This document shows, piece after piece, positions 6,043 to 11,905 of a stretch of DNA of 11,905 nt; within the stretch, counting starts at the first letter, position 1; each line of letters starts with the position of its first letter. The notes beneath the pieces are model-generated. The model had not been told where the DNA came from. It ran no database searches and was given only the letters and a program-made list of their open reading frames with translations. The DNA is taken from the NCBI GenBank assembly GCA_947174985.1, contig CAMWLB010000064.1, forward strand, positions 1-11,905. Reading direction: 5' to 3'. Origin of the DNA: an uncultured Lachnospiraceae bacterium. Lineage in GTDB: Bacteria; Bacillota; Clostridia; Lachnospirales; Lachnospiraceae. A program made the position numbers and the translations under genes.

Positions 6043-7569
6043 CTATTCCGCCTGACCTTCGCCGCCTTCATCCGCAGGCTCCGTTGCCTGACTGCCGCTA
6101 TCGGCATTTGCTGCTGCCTGAACCTTCAAATAAACCAGCCTTCCTTTGGGGTCAGACACCTCACAGCCTTCCTTTATCTCGTCCAGGTAATTGCTCATCG
6201 TCTCACTGAGAAGCGTATTTGCAATCGATACCTGCCACTCGGGACGCCCTTCGCCTATATAATAGAGAACAAAGGATGTTCCCTCCTGTACAAGAGAAAC
6301 TGTATCGCCGGGCTTACGTCCCTCTTCGAAAATCCACTCGCTGAAAGCACTGTTCAAAGAAGTAGAAGTCACCTCTTTGTAAAGCCCATCTTCTGACACA
6401 CTGTAATTATCCTCGCTGTATTTTCTCACCAGCCCGATAAACGCATCTTCTGTTGCGCCTGCAGCATTGTACTCCGCTAAAATATCTTCACCATTACCGG
6501 TAGTTGTTGCAATCACACGAACGTTGGCTGTGACAGCCTCATCCAGATACCTCTTTTCAAACTGCAACACATAGTACTTGTGACCGTCTGCATCTTCAAT
6601 GATCGTGGTGTCTCCTTCTTTTCTTGCTTCATCAAACAGCCAGTCCCTATACTTTGAAGAGATGTTGGAGCGTAACATTCCGTTGTGCTCCGTGCCTTCT
6701 TCTGCAATCACAAGCAGCGCCGCATCTGCTTCTTCCTTCGCTGCGTCCATAGCAGCCTGTATTTCTTCTTCCGTAGGCTCGACGGTATTTACATTGCCGT
6801 TGTCATCCGTTACCGTCTGCGCCTCAGGGATTTCAGCGCTTATTTCTGTCAGCTTATAGTCCACACTGTCATAGTTTTCTTTATTTTCGTCGTAATATGC
6901 CTGAATCTCATCTGCGGAAGCTGCCTTCTCCTCTGCCACATGCTTGTAATAAGCAGAAGCCAGATAGCCCTCCTCCACGTAAGGCTTCAGTCCGGAAACC
7001 GTTGAATACCTTCCGAAGGTCAATTTATAATACCTGTTAAGAGATTCCCCTGCCGCAGCGGCCGCCGTCTTTGCAGACTCCGCAAAAGCAGCATACTCTT
7101 GGGACGTATCATAGGTAAATCCTGCTGCATGCGCCGCATCAACCAACGCTTTGTTCTGCCGGATGGTATCCACGGCAAGCTGCTCAAAATAATCCTTCCA
7201 TGACATAGTATCGCTGTATGCCTGTGCAGCATAATCTCCGCTTGCGTTAAAGCCCATGTAGGCCAGATAAGTCCCGTAGGTATTGATATAATCACTGCTT
7301 GCAAGGTTATAATAATAGTCAAATTCAACCTTGGTAATATCGTGTCCGCCCACTGTAATATAAGTAGAATGGGAAGCCGCATAATTTCTGACCGGTATGG
7401 AAGCCAGCCCGATTACAATGGCAGCAAGAATGACAATCCCAACAACACGGCTGATTTGCTTTCTCTTTTTTGCCTTTAACTCCTCTTCCTTTCTTCTCTG
7501 TACCTTTCTATCGTACCTAGTCACAATTTTCTGCGATGCTTCATTTTGTGATTTTCCTTTTTCTGACAT
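6043..7569 (-). CDS. Membrane-anchored SurA/PrsA-like foldase with two parvulin-like domains
   Basis: A 508-residue protein predicted to lie outside the membrane and help fold exported proteins. Residues 1-40 are cytoplasmic and very rich in Lys/Arg. One transmembrane helix follows (about 42-59), so it is signal-anchored rather than a lipoprotein as in classical PrsA. About 70-230 is a helical SurA-N-like region (Tyr/Ala-rich, with AFAESAKTA). Two parvulin-like modules follow, about 235-340 and 345-441. Each carries the family's W-[LI]-F-[DE]-E-[AG]-R-K-x-G-D-T feature (310-321 and 412-423) and ends in a YYVLQFEKR-like or FVLYYIGEGRP-like strand. Neither starts with the usual R-x-x-H-I-L-V histidine motif (YKLTEIS and NVRVIAT instead), so prolyl isomerase activity is doubtful and a chaperone role more likely. 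The C-tail is Asp/Glu/Gly-rich. GAAGGAGA lies upstream of the ATG at 7569; an in-frame start at 7629 lacks a site. Confidence 0.8.
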   Translation of the reverse strand: MSEKGKSQNEASQKIVTRYDRKVQRRKEEELKAKKRKQISRVVGIVILAAIVIGLASIPVRNYAASHSTYITVGGHDITKVEFDYYYNLASSDYINTYGTYLAYMGFNASGDYAAQAYSDTMSWKDYFEQLAVDTIRQNKALVDAAHAAGFTYDTSQEYAAFAESAKTAAAAAGESLNRYYKLTFGRYSTVSGLKPYVEEGYLASAYYKHVAEEKAASADEIQAYYDENKENYDSVDYKLTEISAEIPEAQTVTDDNGNVNTVEPTEEEIQAAMDAAKEEADAALLVIAEEGTEHNGMLRSNISSKYRDWLFDEARKEGDTTIIEDADGHKYYVLQFEKRYLDEAVTANVRVIATTTGNGEDILAEYNAAGATEDAFIGLVRKYSEDNYSVSEDGLYKEVTSTSLNSAFSEWIFEEGRKPGDTVSLVQEGTSFVLYYIGEGRPEWQVSIANTLLSETMSNYLDEIKEGCEVSDPKGRLVYLKVQAAANADSGSQATEPADEGGEGQAE

Positions 7570-7590
7570 GGTGTATCTCCTTCCTTTTCC

Positions 7591-7602
7591 TGCGCCGGCG
7601 CA
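7591..7602. repeat. 12-bp GC palindrome in the foldase leader
   Basis: TGCGCCGGCGCA is a perfect 12-bp palindrome between the -10 element and the ribosome binding site of the foldase gene, in the untranslated leader. It could be an operator for a dimeric regulator or a short RNA stem. It is GC-only against an AT-rich surrounding, but a role is speculative. Confidence 0.35.
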
Positions 7603-7627
7603 AGTACAAGCCGCCACACGCTTTACC

Positions 7628-7633
7628 ATTATA
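7628..7633 (-). promoter_or_regulatory. Probable -10 element of the foldase promoter
   Basis: TATAAT on the minus strand, about 60 bases upstream of the foldase ATG and inside the 119-base spacer after the solute-binding gene. The -35 region at 16-18 bases is poor (ACCTTT/TACCTT), so the promoter is weak or needs an activator. After the upstream gene's stop codon there is only an AT-only inverted repeat (AATTTT, five bases, AAAATT), not a convincing terminator, so read-through into the foldase gene is also possible. Confidence 0.45.
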
Positions 7634-7688
7634 ATCTATCTTTCAAAGAAAAGGTAGTCTTTTCACGCAATTTTCATAAAAAATTTTC

Positions 7689-9758
7689 TTAATCCATTTC
7701 CATCAGATAAAGCCGCACCCTGTTTTCTATCGTATCGCTGATTTCCTCTATACTCTTATCTCCCATAAAGTAAAACTCCGCTTCCTCCTGCACAATATCC
7801 AGAATATACTCCGTATGCGTCGGACTCAGTTTTCCTCTTTCAATCCATTCCAGGCAATCCTCTATGCTTTCATCCGTAATATAGATTTCCATCGCTGTAT
7901 ACCTGTCATAGCCATATACCTTCTCTTTATCCACATTATCTATGGCTTCCTGAAATATCCTTTTGTCTACGGGGAAAGCGTTTTCTGCAATCTGCCTCTG
8001 TACTTCCTCGCTTAGAAGATATTCGATAAAGGCCCATGCGCCTTCTTTATTCTGCGAGGAGGCGTTTATGGCAATTGTTTCTGCGCTTATGCGCGACACC
8101 ATGCCCTCATCTGACGGATATCCTACTGCCACCATGCCCTTGCTGTGCGCTTCCGACTCCATTTGTGCAAAGTCATATAAACTGCGCACGGACATAAACA
8201 TGCTTGCAATCTCTTCATCGCCTTTATTGCGTTCCGTCACACCATACCTGCCTGACACCCTCAGAAGCTGCTCCCAGAACTCCCCGCTGAAATCGCAGGT
8301 TTTATTCTCCCAGTCCACCATGCCAAAAAGGTCGTCTGACATATGCAGGAAAAACCATAGAACCGTACTGGGTCTATACCCAAAAGTTGAACTCAGAACC
8401 GCATTGTCTTCATAAGCTTCCATGTTGTCCAGTATTTCTTCCAGATTTGTATTCTGCGCATCTTCCACAAAATCTTCCCTGATATAAAAAATATCAAAAT
8501 ACATCCGGCTGCCGACCGCATAAATTCCTGTCTCCATGCCCAAGTTGCTCACCGCTGATGGGAAGTAATTGTCTACGCTGAGACCGCTCGCCTGAAAATA
8601 GGGTTCTAGATTTTCCAGTGCTCCTTTCTCCGCCAGACTCGATATACTCTGCACCGCTGACGGACTTATCATGTCCGGTCCCTTCCCCGTCGCAATCTCC
8701 ATGCTGGTTCGTTCACTGTCTCCGCCCTCTTCCAAAACCACATAATATTTCTCATTCTCTTTGTTAAATTGTGCAATTAACAGTTTTTCCTCAGCCATTG
8801 CCATAGACGTTCTGTATGTCAGCAGAATTTTTCCGGTTGCTTCCGGATTGATTTTACAGAGACTTTCCGCAAAAAACTTTCCATCCCTGTCTGACTGCAG
8901 CTGTTCCAGTTTGCCTTCTTCCGACAGGATAAAAGCGCAGGGGAATTTTTGTTCTGCTCCTGTCACGTAACTCGTCCCCGCCCACTTCATATGCCATACT
9001 TTATCACCGTTCTCCAAATTCAAGTCATATACGCCCTGCCATGTCATGACCAGAATGTCTGCTTCATACCCTTCCGATACGGCAAGATAATCCTGCACTG
9101 CCACTCTGTTTGTCAATACCCTTGTCTCTTTGTCCAGCGTCAAAACCATGTAGCCGCTGCCCTGCATGTCGCTCACTAACAGCGCAATATCCCCGTTTTT
9201 TGTGCCGCATATCTCGCCAATTGCACCTCCCGCATCCAGCCTGTATACCTGCTGTCCATTGATATCCAGCACTATGAGGATTTCCTTCTGACTGACATAA
9301 AAATTTTCCGAATCCCGATACCACTCGTTTGACACCGTAAGATATTCCTCCGGCACCCCTTCTAAAAGCAGTTCCTCCTCCCCGTCCGCCGCGTGATAGC
9401 AAAACAACTGCCCTTCTTCATTTCCATAAAAGCATATGCCCTCTCCCTGATAGTACTGCGCTGACAAAAAATTTTCACCTTCCTCGACGGAAAATGCCAT
9501 CTCCTCAGATATCAGTTCCAAATCGTATTTCCAATAGGATGTCTCGTATTCTTTCGGTACAGTCTCTGTCCCATCTTCCATATTTCCATTTCCCTGACTG
9601 CCCTCATTATCCCCGGTATTGATTTCGCCGTTTACCCCCGTGTTTATGCCGCTCTGAACAATGTCACCCGACAAATCCGGCTCACTTTCTTTGCCTGTGC
9701 ATCCTGCAAGCAACAGCGATACTATCAGCAACATAGCAATCCAACATTTTCTTTTCAT
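7689..9758 (-). CDS. Lipoprotein with N-terminal propeller-like domain and C-terminal ABC solute-binding domain
   Basis: A 689-residue exported lipoprotein. The signal peptide ends in the lipobox L17-A18-G19-C20, so C20 would be lipidated; residues 21-70 are a Gly/Asn/Asp/Glu-rich linker. Residues about 75-310 show repeated beta-strand-turn blocks (for example GICFYGNEEGQLFCYHAADG and EILIVLDINGQQVYRLDAGG), resembling WD40/PQQ-like propeller blades. From about 315 to the end is a family 1 extracellular solute-binding fold: LLIAQFNKEN at 326-335, IATGKGPDMI at 355-364, GALENLEP at 379-386, IYAVGSRMYFDIFYIREDF at 412-430, and the closing-hinge AWAFIEYLLSEEVQ at 574-587. Such domains normally deliver sugars or peptides to an ABC transporter, but no permease or ATPase gene is in the window. 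AAAGGA lies some nine bases before the ATG. No clear promoter is seen in the short upstream gap. The ligand is unknown. Confidence 0.8.
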   Translation of the reverse strand: MKRKCWIAMLLIVSLLLAGCTGKESEPDLSGDIVQSGINTGVNGEINTGDNEGSQGNGNMEDGTETVPKEYETSYWKYDLELISEEMAFSVEEGENFLSAQYYQGEGICFYGNEEGQLFCYHAADGEEELLLEGVPEEYLTVSNEWYRDSENFYVSQKEILIVLDINGQQVYRLDAGGAIGEICGTKNGDIALLVSDMQGSGYMVLTLDKETRVLTNRVAVQDYLAVSEGYEADILVMTWQGVYDLNLENGDKVWHMKWAGTSYVTGAEQKFPCAFILSEEGKLEQLQSDRDGKFFAESLCKINPEATGKILLTYRTSMAMAEEKLLIAQFNKENEKYYVVLEEGGDSERTSMEIATGKGPDMISPSAVQSISSLAEKGALENLEPYFQASGLSVDNYFPSAVSNLGMETGIYAVGSRMYFDIFYIREDFVEDAQNTNLEEILDNMEAYEDNAVLSSTFGYRPSTVLWFFLHMSDDLFGMVDWENKTCDFSGEFWEQLLRVSGRYGVTERNKGDEEIASMFMSVRSLYDFAQMESEAHSKGMVAVGYPSDEGMVSRISAETIAINASSQNKEGAWAFIEYLLSEEVQRQIAENAFPVDKRIFQEAIDNVDKEKVYGYDRYTAMEIYITDESIEDCLEWIERGKLSPTHTEYILDIVQEEAEFYFMGDKSIEEISDTIENRVRLYLMEMD

Positions 9759-9795
9759 ACGCTATTTCCTTTCCCTAGTTATTATTTTCCCAGTT

Positions 9796-9830
9796 AAGAA
9801 AAGCAGAGCAGCCAACAAGCCGCTCCGCTC
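9796..9830 (-). terminator. Intrinsic terminator after the small secreted protein gene
   Basis: On the minus strand, an 11-bp stem (AGCGGAGCGGC, complement of 9819-9829, with GCTGCTCTGCT, complement of 9802-9812) includes two G-U pairs and a six-base loop. It runs directly into TTTCTT. It begins five bases after the stop codon at 9835-9837, and separates the small gene from the solute-binding lipoprotein, which could then be expressed only by read-through or an unseen promoter. Confidence 0.85.
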
Positions 9831-9834
9831 CTTA

Positions 9835-10146
9835 TCAATGTTTAATAGAATGTGTTATGTCGACCAGTTCCTTCCAATCATCAATAATATATCCGCAATT
9901 TCTACATATCACCCGCATTGTCTGATATGTCTCCGTTGCCGTACATTCTACCAAAATGGGGTCCCCATTCGGTTTATACGCCACAAGAGCCGGATGTTTA
10001 TATGTACTTGTCGTTGGTTCACCATACTTTATTGTATAAGTACCCACGTTATGATGACATACATCCTGCGTTGCCGCAGATACATTCATACCAATACCGC
10101 ACACTAACATTGCCATTACTGCTATCATTGCAATTCCTTTTTTCAT
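9835..10146 (-). CDS. Small secreted Cys/His-containing protein of unknown function
   Basis: I do not recognise this 103-residue protein. It has a clear Sec signal peptide: MKK, a hydrophobic core (about 4-20) and a probable cleavage after A24 in NVSAA, leaving about 79 mature residues with no second membrane segment and no lipobox. The mature part has C30-H31-H32, H51, C68, C81-x-x-C84-G, H99 and H103. The CRNCG motif is like one half of a zinc ribbon, so the four cysteines may bind a metal or form disulphides. The ATG at 10146 is supported by AGGTGA about ten bases upstream and by the sense of the signal peptide; an in-frame ATG at 10197 would add a charged extension and has no site. It has its own consensus promoter and terminator, so it is probably an abundant single-gene transcript. 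Confidence 0.75.
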   Translation of the reverse strand: MKKGIAMIAVMAMLVCGIGMNVSAATQDVCHHNVGTYTIKYGEPTTSTYKHPALVAYKPNGDPILVECTATETYQTMRVICRNCGYIIDDWKELVDITHSIKH

Positions 10147-10233
10147 TACCGTTTCCCTCACCTTTCTCCGCAGGATTTTCTGTGGTAAGCCCTGCATAAG
10201 CTAACAATGCCTTGCAACAATTAGAGTACCATA

Positions 10234-10262
10234 ATTATATAAATTCCAACCAACACTGTCAA
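10234..10262 (-). promoter_or_regulatory. Perfect consensus sigma-A promoter of the small secreted protein gene
   Basis: On the minus strand TTGACA (10257-10262) is followed after exactly 17 bases by TATAAT (10234-10239): both hexamers and spacing match the consensus. The expected start site, near 10227, leaves a leader of about 80 bases before the ATG at 10146. It is the strongest promoter visible in the window. Confidence 0.88.
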
Positions 10263-10272
10263 TGCACTTGAC
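10258..10272. promoter_or_regulatory. Inverted repeat overlapping the -35 element (possible operator)
   Basis: GTCAA (10258-10262) and TTGAC (10268-10272) form 5-bp arms around a five-base centre, overlapping the -35 hexamer of the consensus promoter. A repressor binding here would block RNA polymerase, which would fit an otherwise very strong promoter. The arms are short and chance occurrence is quite possible. Confidence 0.3.
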
Positions 10273-10321
10273 AACTCTGACGCCTTTCCAAGATCAGCTT
10301 CAGCCCGCCTTTTTCCGCCCG

Positions 10322-10528
10322 TTATTCCAGATGATTCACCTGCCCCATAAACAAAATCATTCCCGTCCTTGTATCCTGAATTACATAAATAAACGGGTGG
10401 TCTGCCACAAAGACAATAGGTTCTTCCTCTATAGGGGCAGCGGCATCATTGGTCACAATTGTCGTCACGGCTGCCGCCTTGGTTCCCTGTTCGTCTACTT
10501 CGATTTTTGCCTTGTGCAGCACCTGCGA
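10322..10528 (-). repeat. Paralogous direct repeat of the serpin 3' end (other copy at 11699-11905)
   Basis: The last 207 bases of the complete serpin gene align without gaps to the 207 bases visible of the upstream serpin gene, 49 of 68 encoded residues being identical. The nearest-match DNA stretches flank a divergent block coding for the reactive-centre loop. The repeat continues past the right edge. Confidence 0.85.
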
Positions 10529-11683
10529 CACATACAAATCCTCTGCTATCTTATCAAAATCAGCTTCCCCTACACGAAAGGCTCTCTCCATTCCCATCTC
10601 CTGCAGAATATCACGCAGTCCTTTTATTTCCTGCTCCATGGTAAACTTCGGAATCACCAGACGGGCAATTTTCTCTCTGGGCGCATTGTCCAGGCTGTCA
10701 AGCAGGGCTTCCTTCTCCTCCGTGCTGAGTGCACCGAACAAAGAGGAAATCTCCCCTCTTCCGTCATGAAGGAATATCTTCATAACAAGCGGTGAATCCT
10801 TGTAGGGTAGCGCAATTCCCTTTATACTGGCTCCTGGAGACACTTCCGTTTCGATGTAGGCATAATATTCCCCGTATTGATGCATCATCTCTATTTCGTT
10901 CCCACCTGTGGTTCCGACAAAAACCTCCTCAAAGGTATCTTCTTCCATAAAGGGCTTTTCCCATTTTCCTTCAAAATACACGGCATTCATCAGTATCATT
11001 GCCGCGTCAATGGGAATCTCCCGCAGCACCTCCTGTATCATACCATTTGTATTGTCATTCGCCCAATTATTTATCCGCGCTAATGTGTCCTGCGGATTTC
11101 CAAGAAAATCTGCCTCATACAGTTCACTTTTATAAAATTCCCCGGCCGGCTTTAAGAAGTCTGTCTCTATCCCTTCCGACCACTCCTTTCCTTCCCGCAT
11201 CCAGATAGAATTGGCCGTCAGTACAAAGGTTTCGTCCTGCCACTGCGTCTCCATATAAGCACGCATGGCATCGTTCCATGCCTCTATGTCCGTGATTCCC
11301 AAAAGCGCCTCCAATTCCTCCTTCGTCTCGGAACCCGCCCCCAAATTTAAAAGCGAGAGCGCGCTGCAAAGACTATAGGGAGAAAAGAAAATATTTTCTT
11401 CTCCATCCAGACGCTCAAACAGATGATAGGAAAAGCCATTCACTCCGTTTCGAAGCATCTCCATTTCCTCCTCGTCATATTGGACTGCACCTGATTGGCC
11501 TGCCCCTCCGTTTCCACTCCCTGTCGTATTTGGCATACCCGACTGCGGCTCCGACGTACCGGCAGGTTCACCCTGCTGCAGCCCTGACGCGCCCGCAGGT
11601 TCATCCGACTGCGGTTTTCCGCAGCCGATTATTCCTGTAAGCATACATATCGTAAGCAATAACGCACATCTTCTCTTCTTCAT
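10322..11683 (-). CDS. Serpin-family serine protease inhibitor, lipoprotein
   Basis: A 453-residue surface-anchored serpin, a suicide inhibitor that traps a protease after cleavage of its reactive-centre loop. The signal peptide ends in a lipobox, IIGC with C21. Residues 22-68 are a Gly/Pro/Ser/Glu linker with EPAGAS/EPAGTS repeats. The serpin fold (about 75-453) shows IFFSPYS at 98-104, LNLGAGSETKEE, LMNAVYFEGKW at 231-241, and the C-terminal signature HPFIYVIQDTRTG at 429-441. The hinge at P15-P8 (G400 to T407, GTKAAAVT) has the Thr and small residues of inhibitory serpins. Counting from G400, P1-P1' falls at A414-A415, suggesting an elastase-like target; the exact bond is uncertain. AAGGAGG at 11692-11698 precedes the ATG. 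It starts 15 bases after the stop of a second serpin gene, so the two are an operon. No clear terminator follows it. Confidence 0.95.
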   Translation of the reverse strand: MKKRRCALLLTICMLTGIIGCGKPQSDEPAGASGLQQGEPAGTSEPQSGMPNTTGSGNGGAGQSGAVQYDEEEMEMLRNGVNGFSYHLFERLDGEENIFFSPYSLCSALSLLNLGAGSETKEELEALLGITDIEAWNDAMRAYMETQWQDETFVLTANSIWMREGKEWSEGIETDFLKPAGEFYKSELYEADFLGNPQDTLARINNWANDNTNGMIQEVLREIPIDAAMILMNAVYFEGKWEKPFMEEDTFEEVFVGTTGGNEIEMMHQYGEYYAYIETEVSPGASIKGIALPYKDSPLVMKIFLHDGRGEISSLFGALSTEEKEALLDSLDNAPREKIARLVIPKFTMEQEIKGLRDILQEMGMERAFRVGEADFDKIAEDLYVSQVLHKAKIEVDEQGTKAAAVTTIVTNDAAAPIEEEPIVFVADHPFIYVIQDTRTGMILFMGQVNHLE

Positions 11684-11698
11684 AACAAACCCCTCCTT

Positions 11699-11905
11699 CT
11701 ACTCTAGACTGTTTACCCTGCCCATAAACAGAATCATTCCCGTTCTTGTATCCTGAATCACATAGACAAACGGTCTGTCCGCCTCAAAAACAACCGGTAT
11801 TTTCTCTTCCACCATCGCACATCCTGCTGCCTCTACCACTGTCACAGCCGCTGCTTTTGTCCCCTGCTCGTCTACCTCGATTTTTGCCTTGTGCAGTACC
11901 TGCGT
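11699..11905 (-). CDS. Second serpin, C-terminal end only (cut by the right edge)
   Basis: Only the last 68 residues and the TAG stop (11699-11701) are inside the window. They begin TQVLHKAKIEVDEQG and end MGRVNSLE. They cover the serpin hinge (GTKAAAVT, identical to the downstream copy), the whole reactive-centre loop and the signature DRPFVYVIQDTRTG. With the hinge glycine as P15, P1-P1' is Cys-Ala within AAGCAMVEE, different in every nearby position from the loop of the adjacent serpin. The reading frame is open and intact, with no sign of decay. Its stop overlaps the region of the downstream gene's ribosome binding site, which suggests co-transcription and possibly coupled translation. 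Whether it is also a lipoprotein cannot be seen. Confidence 0.92.
   Translation of the reverse strand, partial: TQVLHKAKIEVDEQGTKAAAVTVVEAAGCAMVEEKIPVVFEADRPFVYVIQDTRTGMILFMGRVNSLE

Noticed and set aside
7570..7629. Twenty-residue N-terminal extension of the foldase
   Set aside because: It would be translated from the leader, straight through the ribosome binding site; the downstream ATG has GAAGGAGA at proper spacing, and the upstream one lies at the predicted -10 element.
10273..10321. Terminator downstream of the serpin operon
   Set aside because: GC-rich repeats here are direct (GGAAAAAGGCG and GGAAAGGCG), not inverted, and no stem followed by a T run can be drawn.

Overview
The window looks like a piece of a strictly anaerobic, mid-to-low-GC Bacillota chromosome, most likely a gut Clostridia/Lachnospiraceae-type organism. 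This is inferred from AGGAGG-type ribosome binding sites, consensus sigma-A promoters, Gram-positive style lipoproteins, an oxygen-sensitive 2-oxoacid:ferredoxin oxidoreductase and the anaerobe peroxide/superoxide enzymes rubrerythrin and superoxide reductase. No rRNA, tRNA, CRISPR array, insertion sequence or phage gene is visible.

Left part (1-1515, minus strand): the first few codons of a gene leaving the left edge, preceded by an extended -10 promoter and an AGGAGG site; then vanZ-like membrane protein -> HAD-family phosphatase, probably one transcript starting from a promoter at about 1396-1424.

Centre (1516-6030, plus strand): a four-gene operon. Gene 1 is a gamma-delta fusion (2-oxoacid:ferredoxin oxidoreductase gamma domain plus a two-cluster ferredoxin). 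Gene 2 is an alpha-beta fusion carrying the TPP site and its own cluster. Gene 3 is a superoxide reductase whose N-terminal desulforedoxin domain has lost half its iron ligands. Gene 4 is a classical rubrerythrin. The set pairs an O2-labile ferredoxin-reducing enzyme with two oxygen-detoxifying enzymes. It ends at a bidirectional terminator shared with the convergent gene.

Right part (6043-11905, minus strand): a run of exported proteins, read right to left. It begins with the C-terminal end of a serpin (cut by the window edge), a complete lipoprotein serpin, a small secreted Cys/His protein with a perfect consensus promoter and its own strong terminator, a large lipoprotein joining a propeller-like domain to an ABC-type solute-binding domain, and a membrane-anchored SurA/PrsA-like foldase with two parvulin-like domains.

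The most striking observation is the tandem serpin pair. Over the 68 residues visible in both, 47 of 54 positions outside the reactive-centre loop are identical, but only 2 of 14 within it (P7 to P7'). The two copies therefore appear to have been diversified specifically in target-protease recognition.
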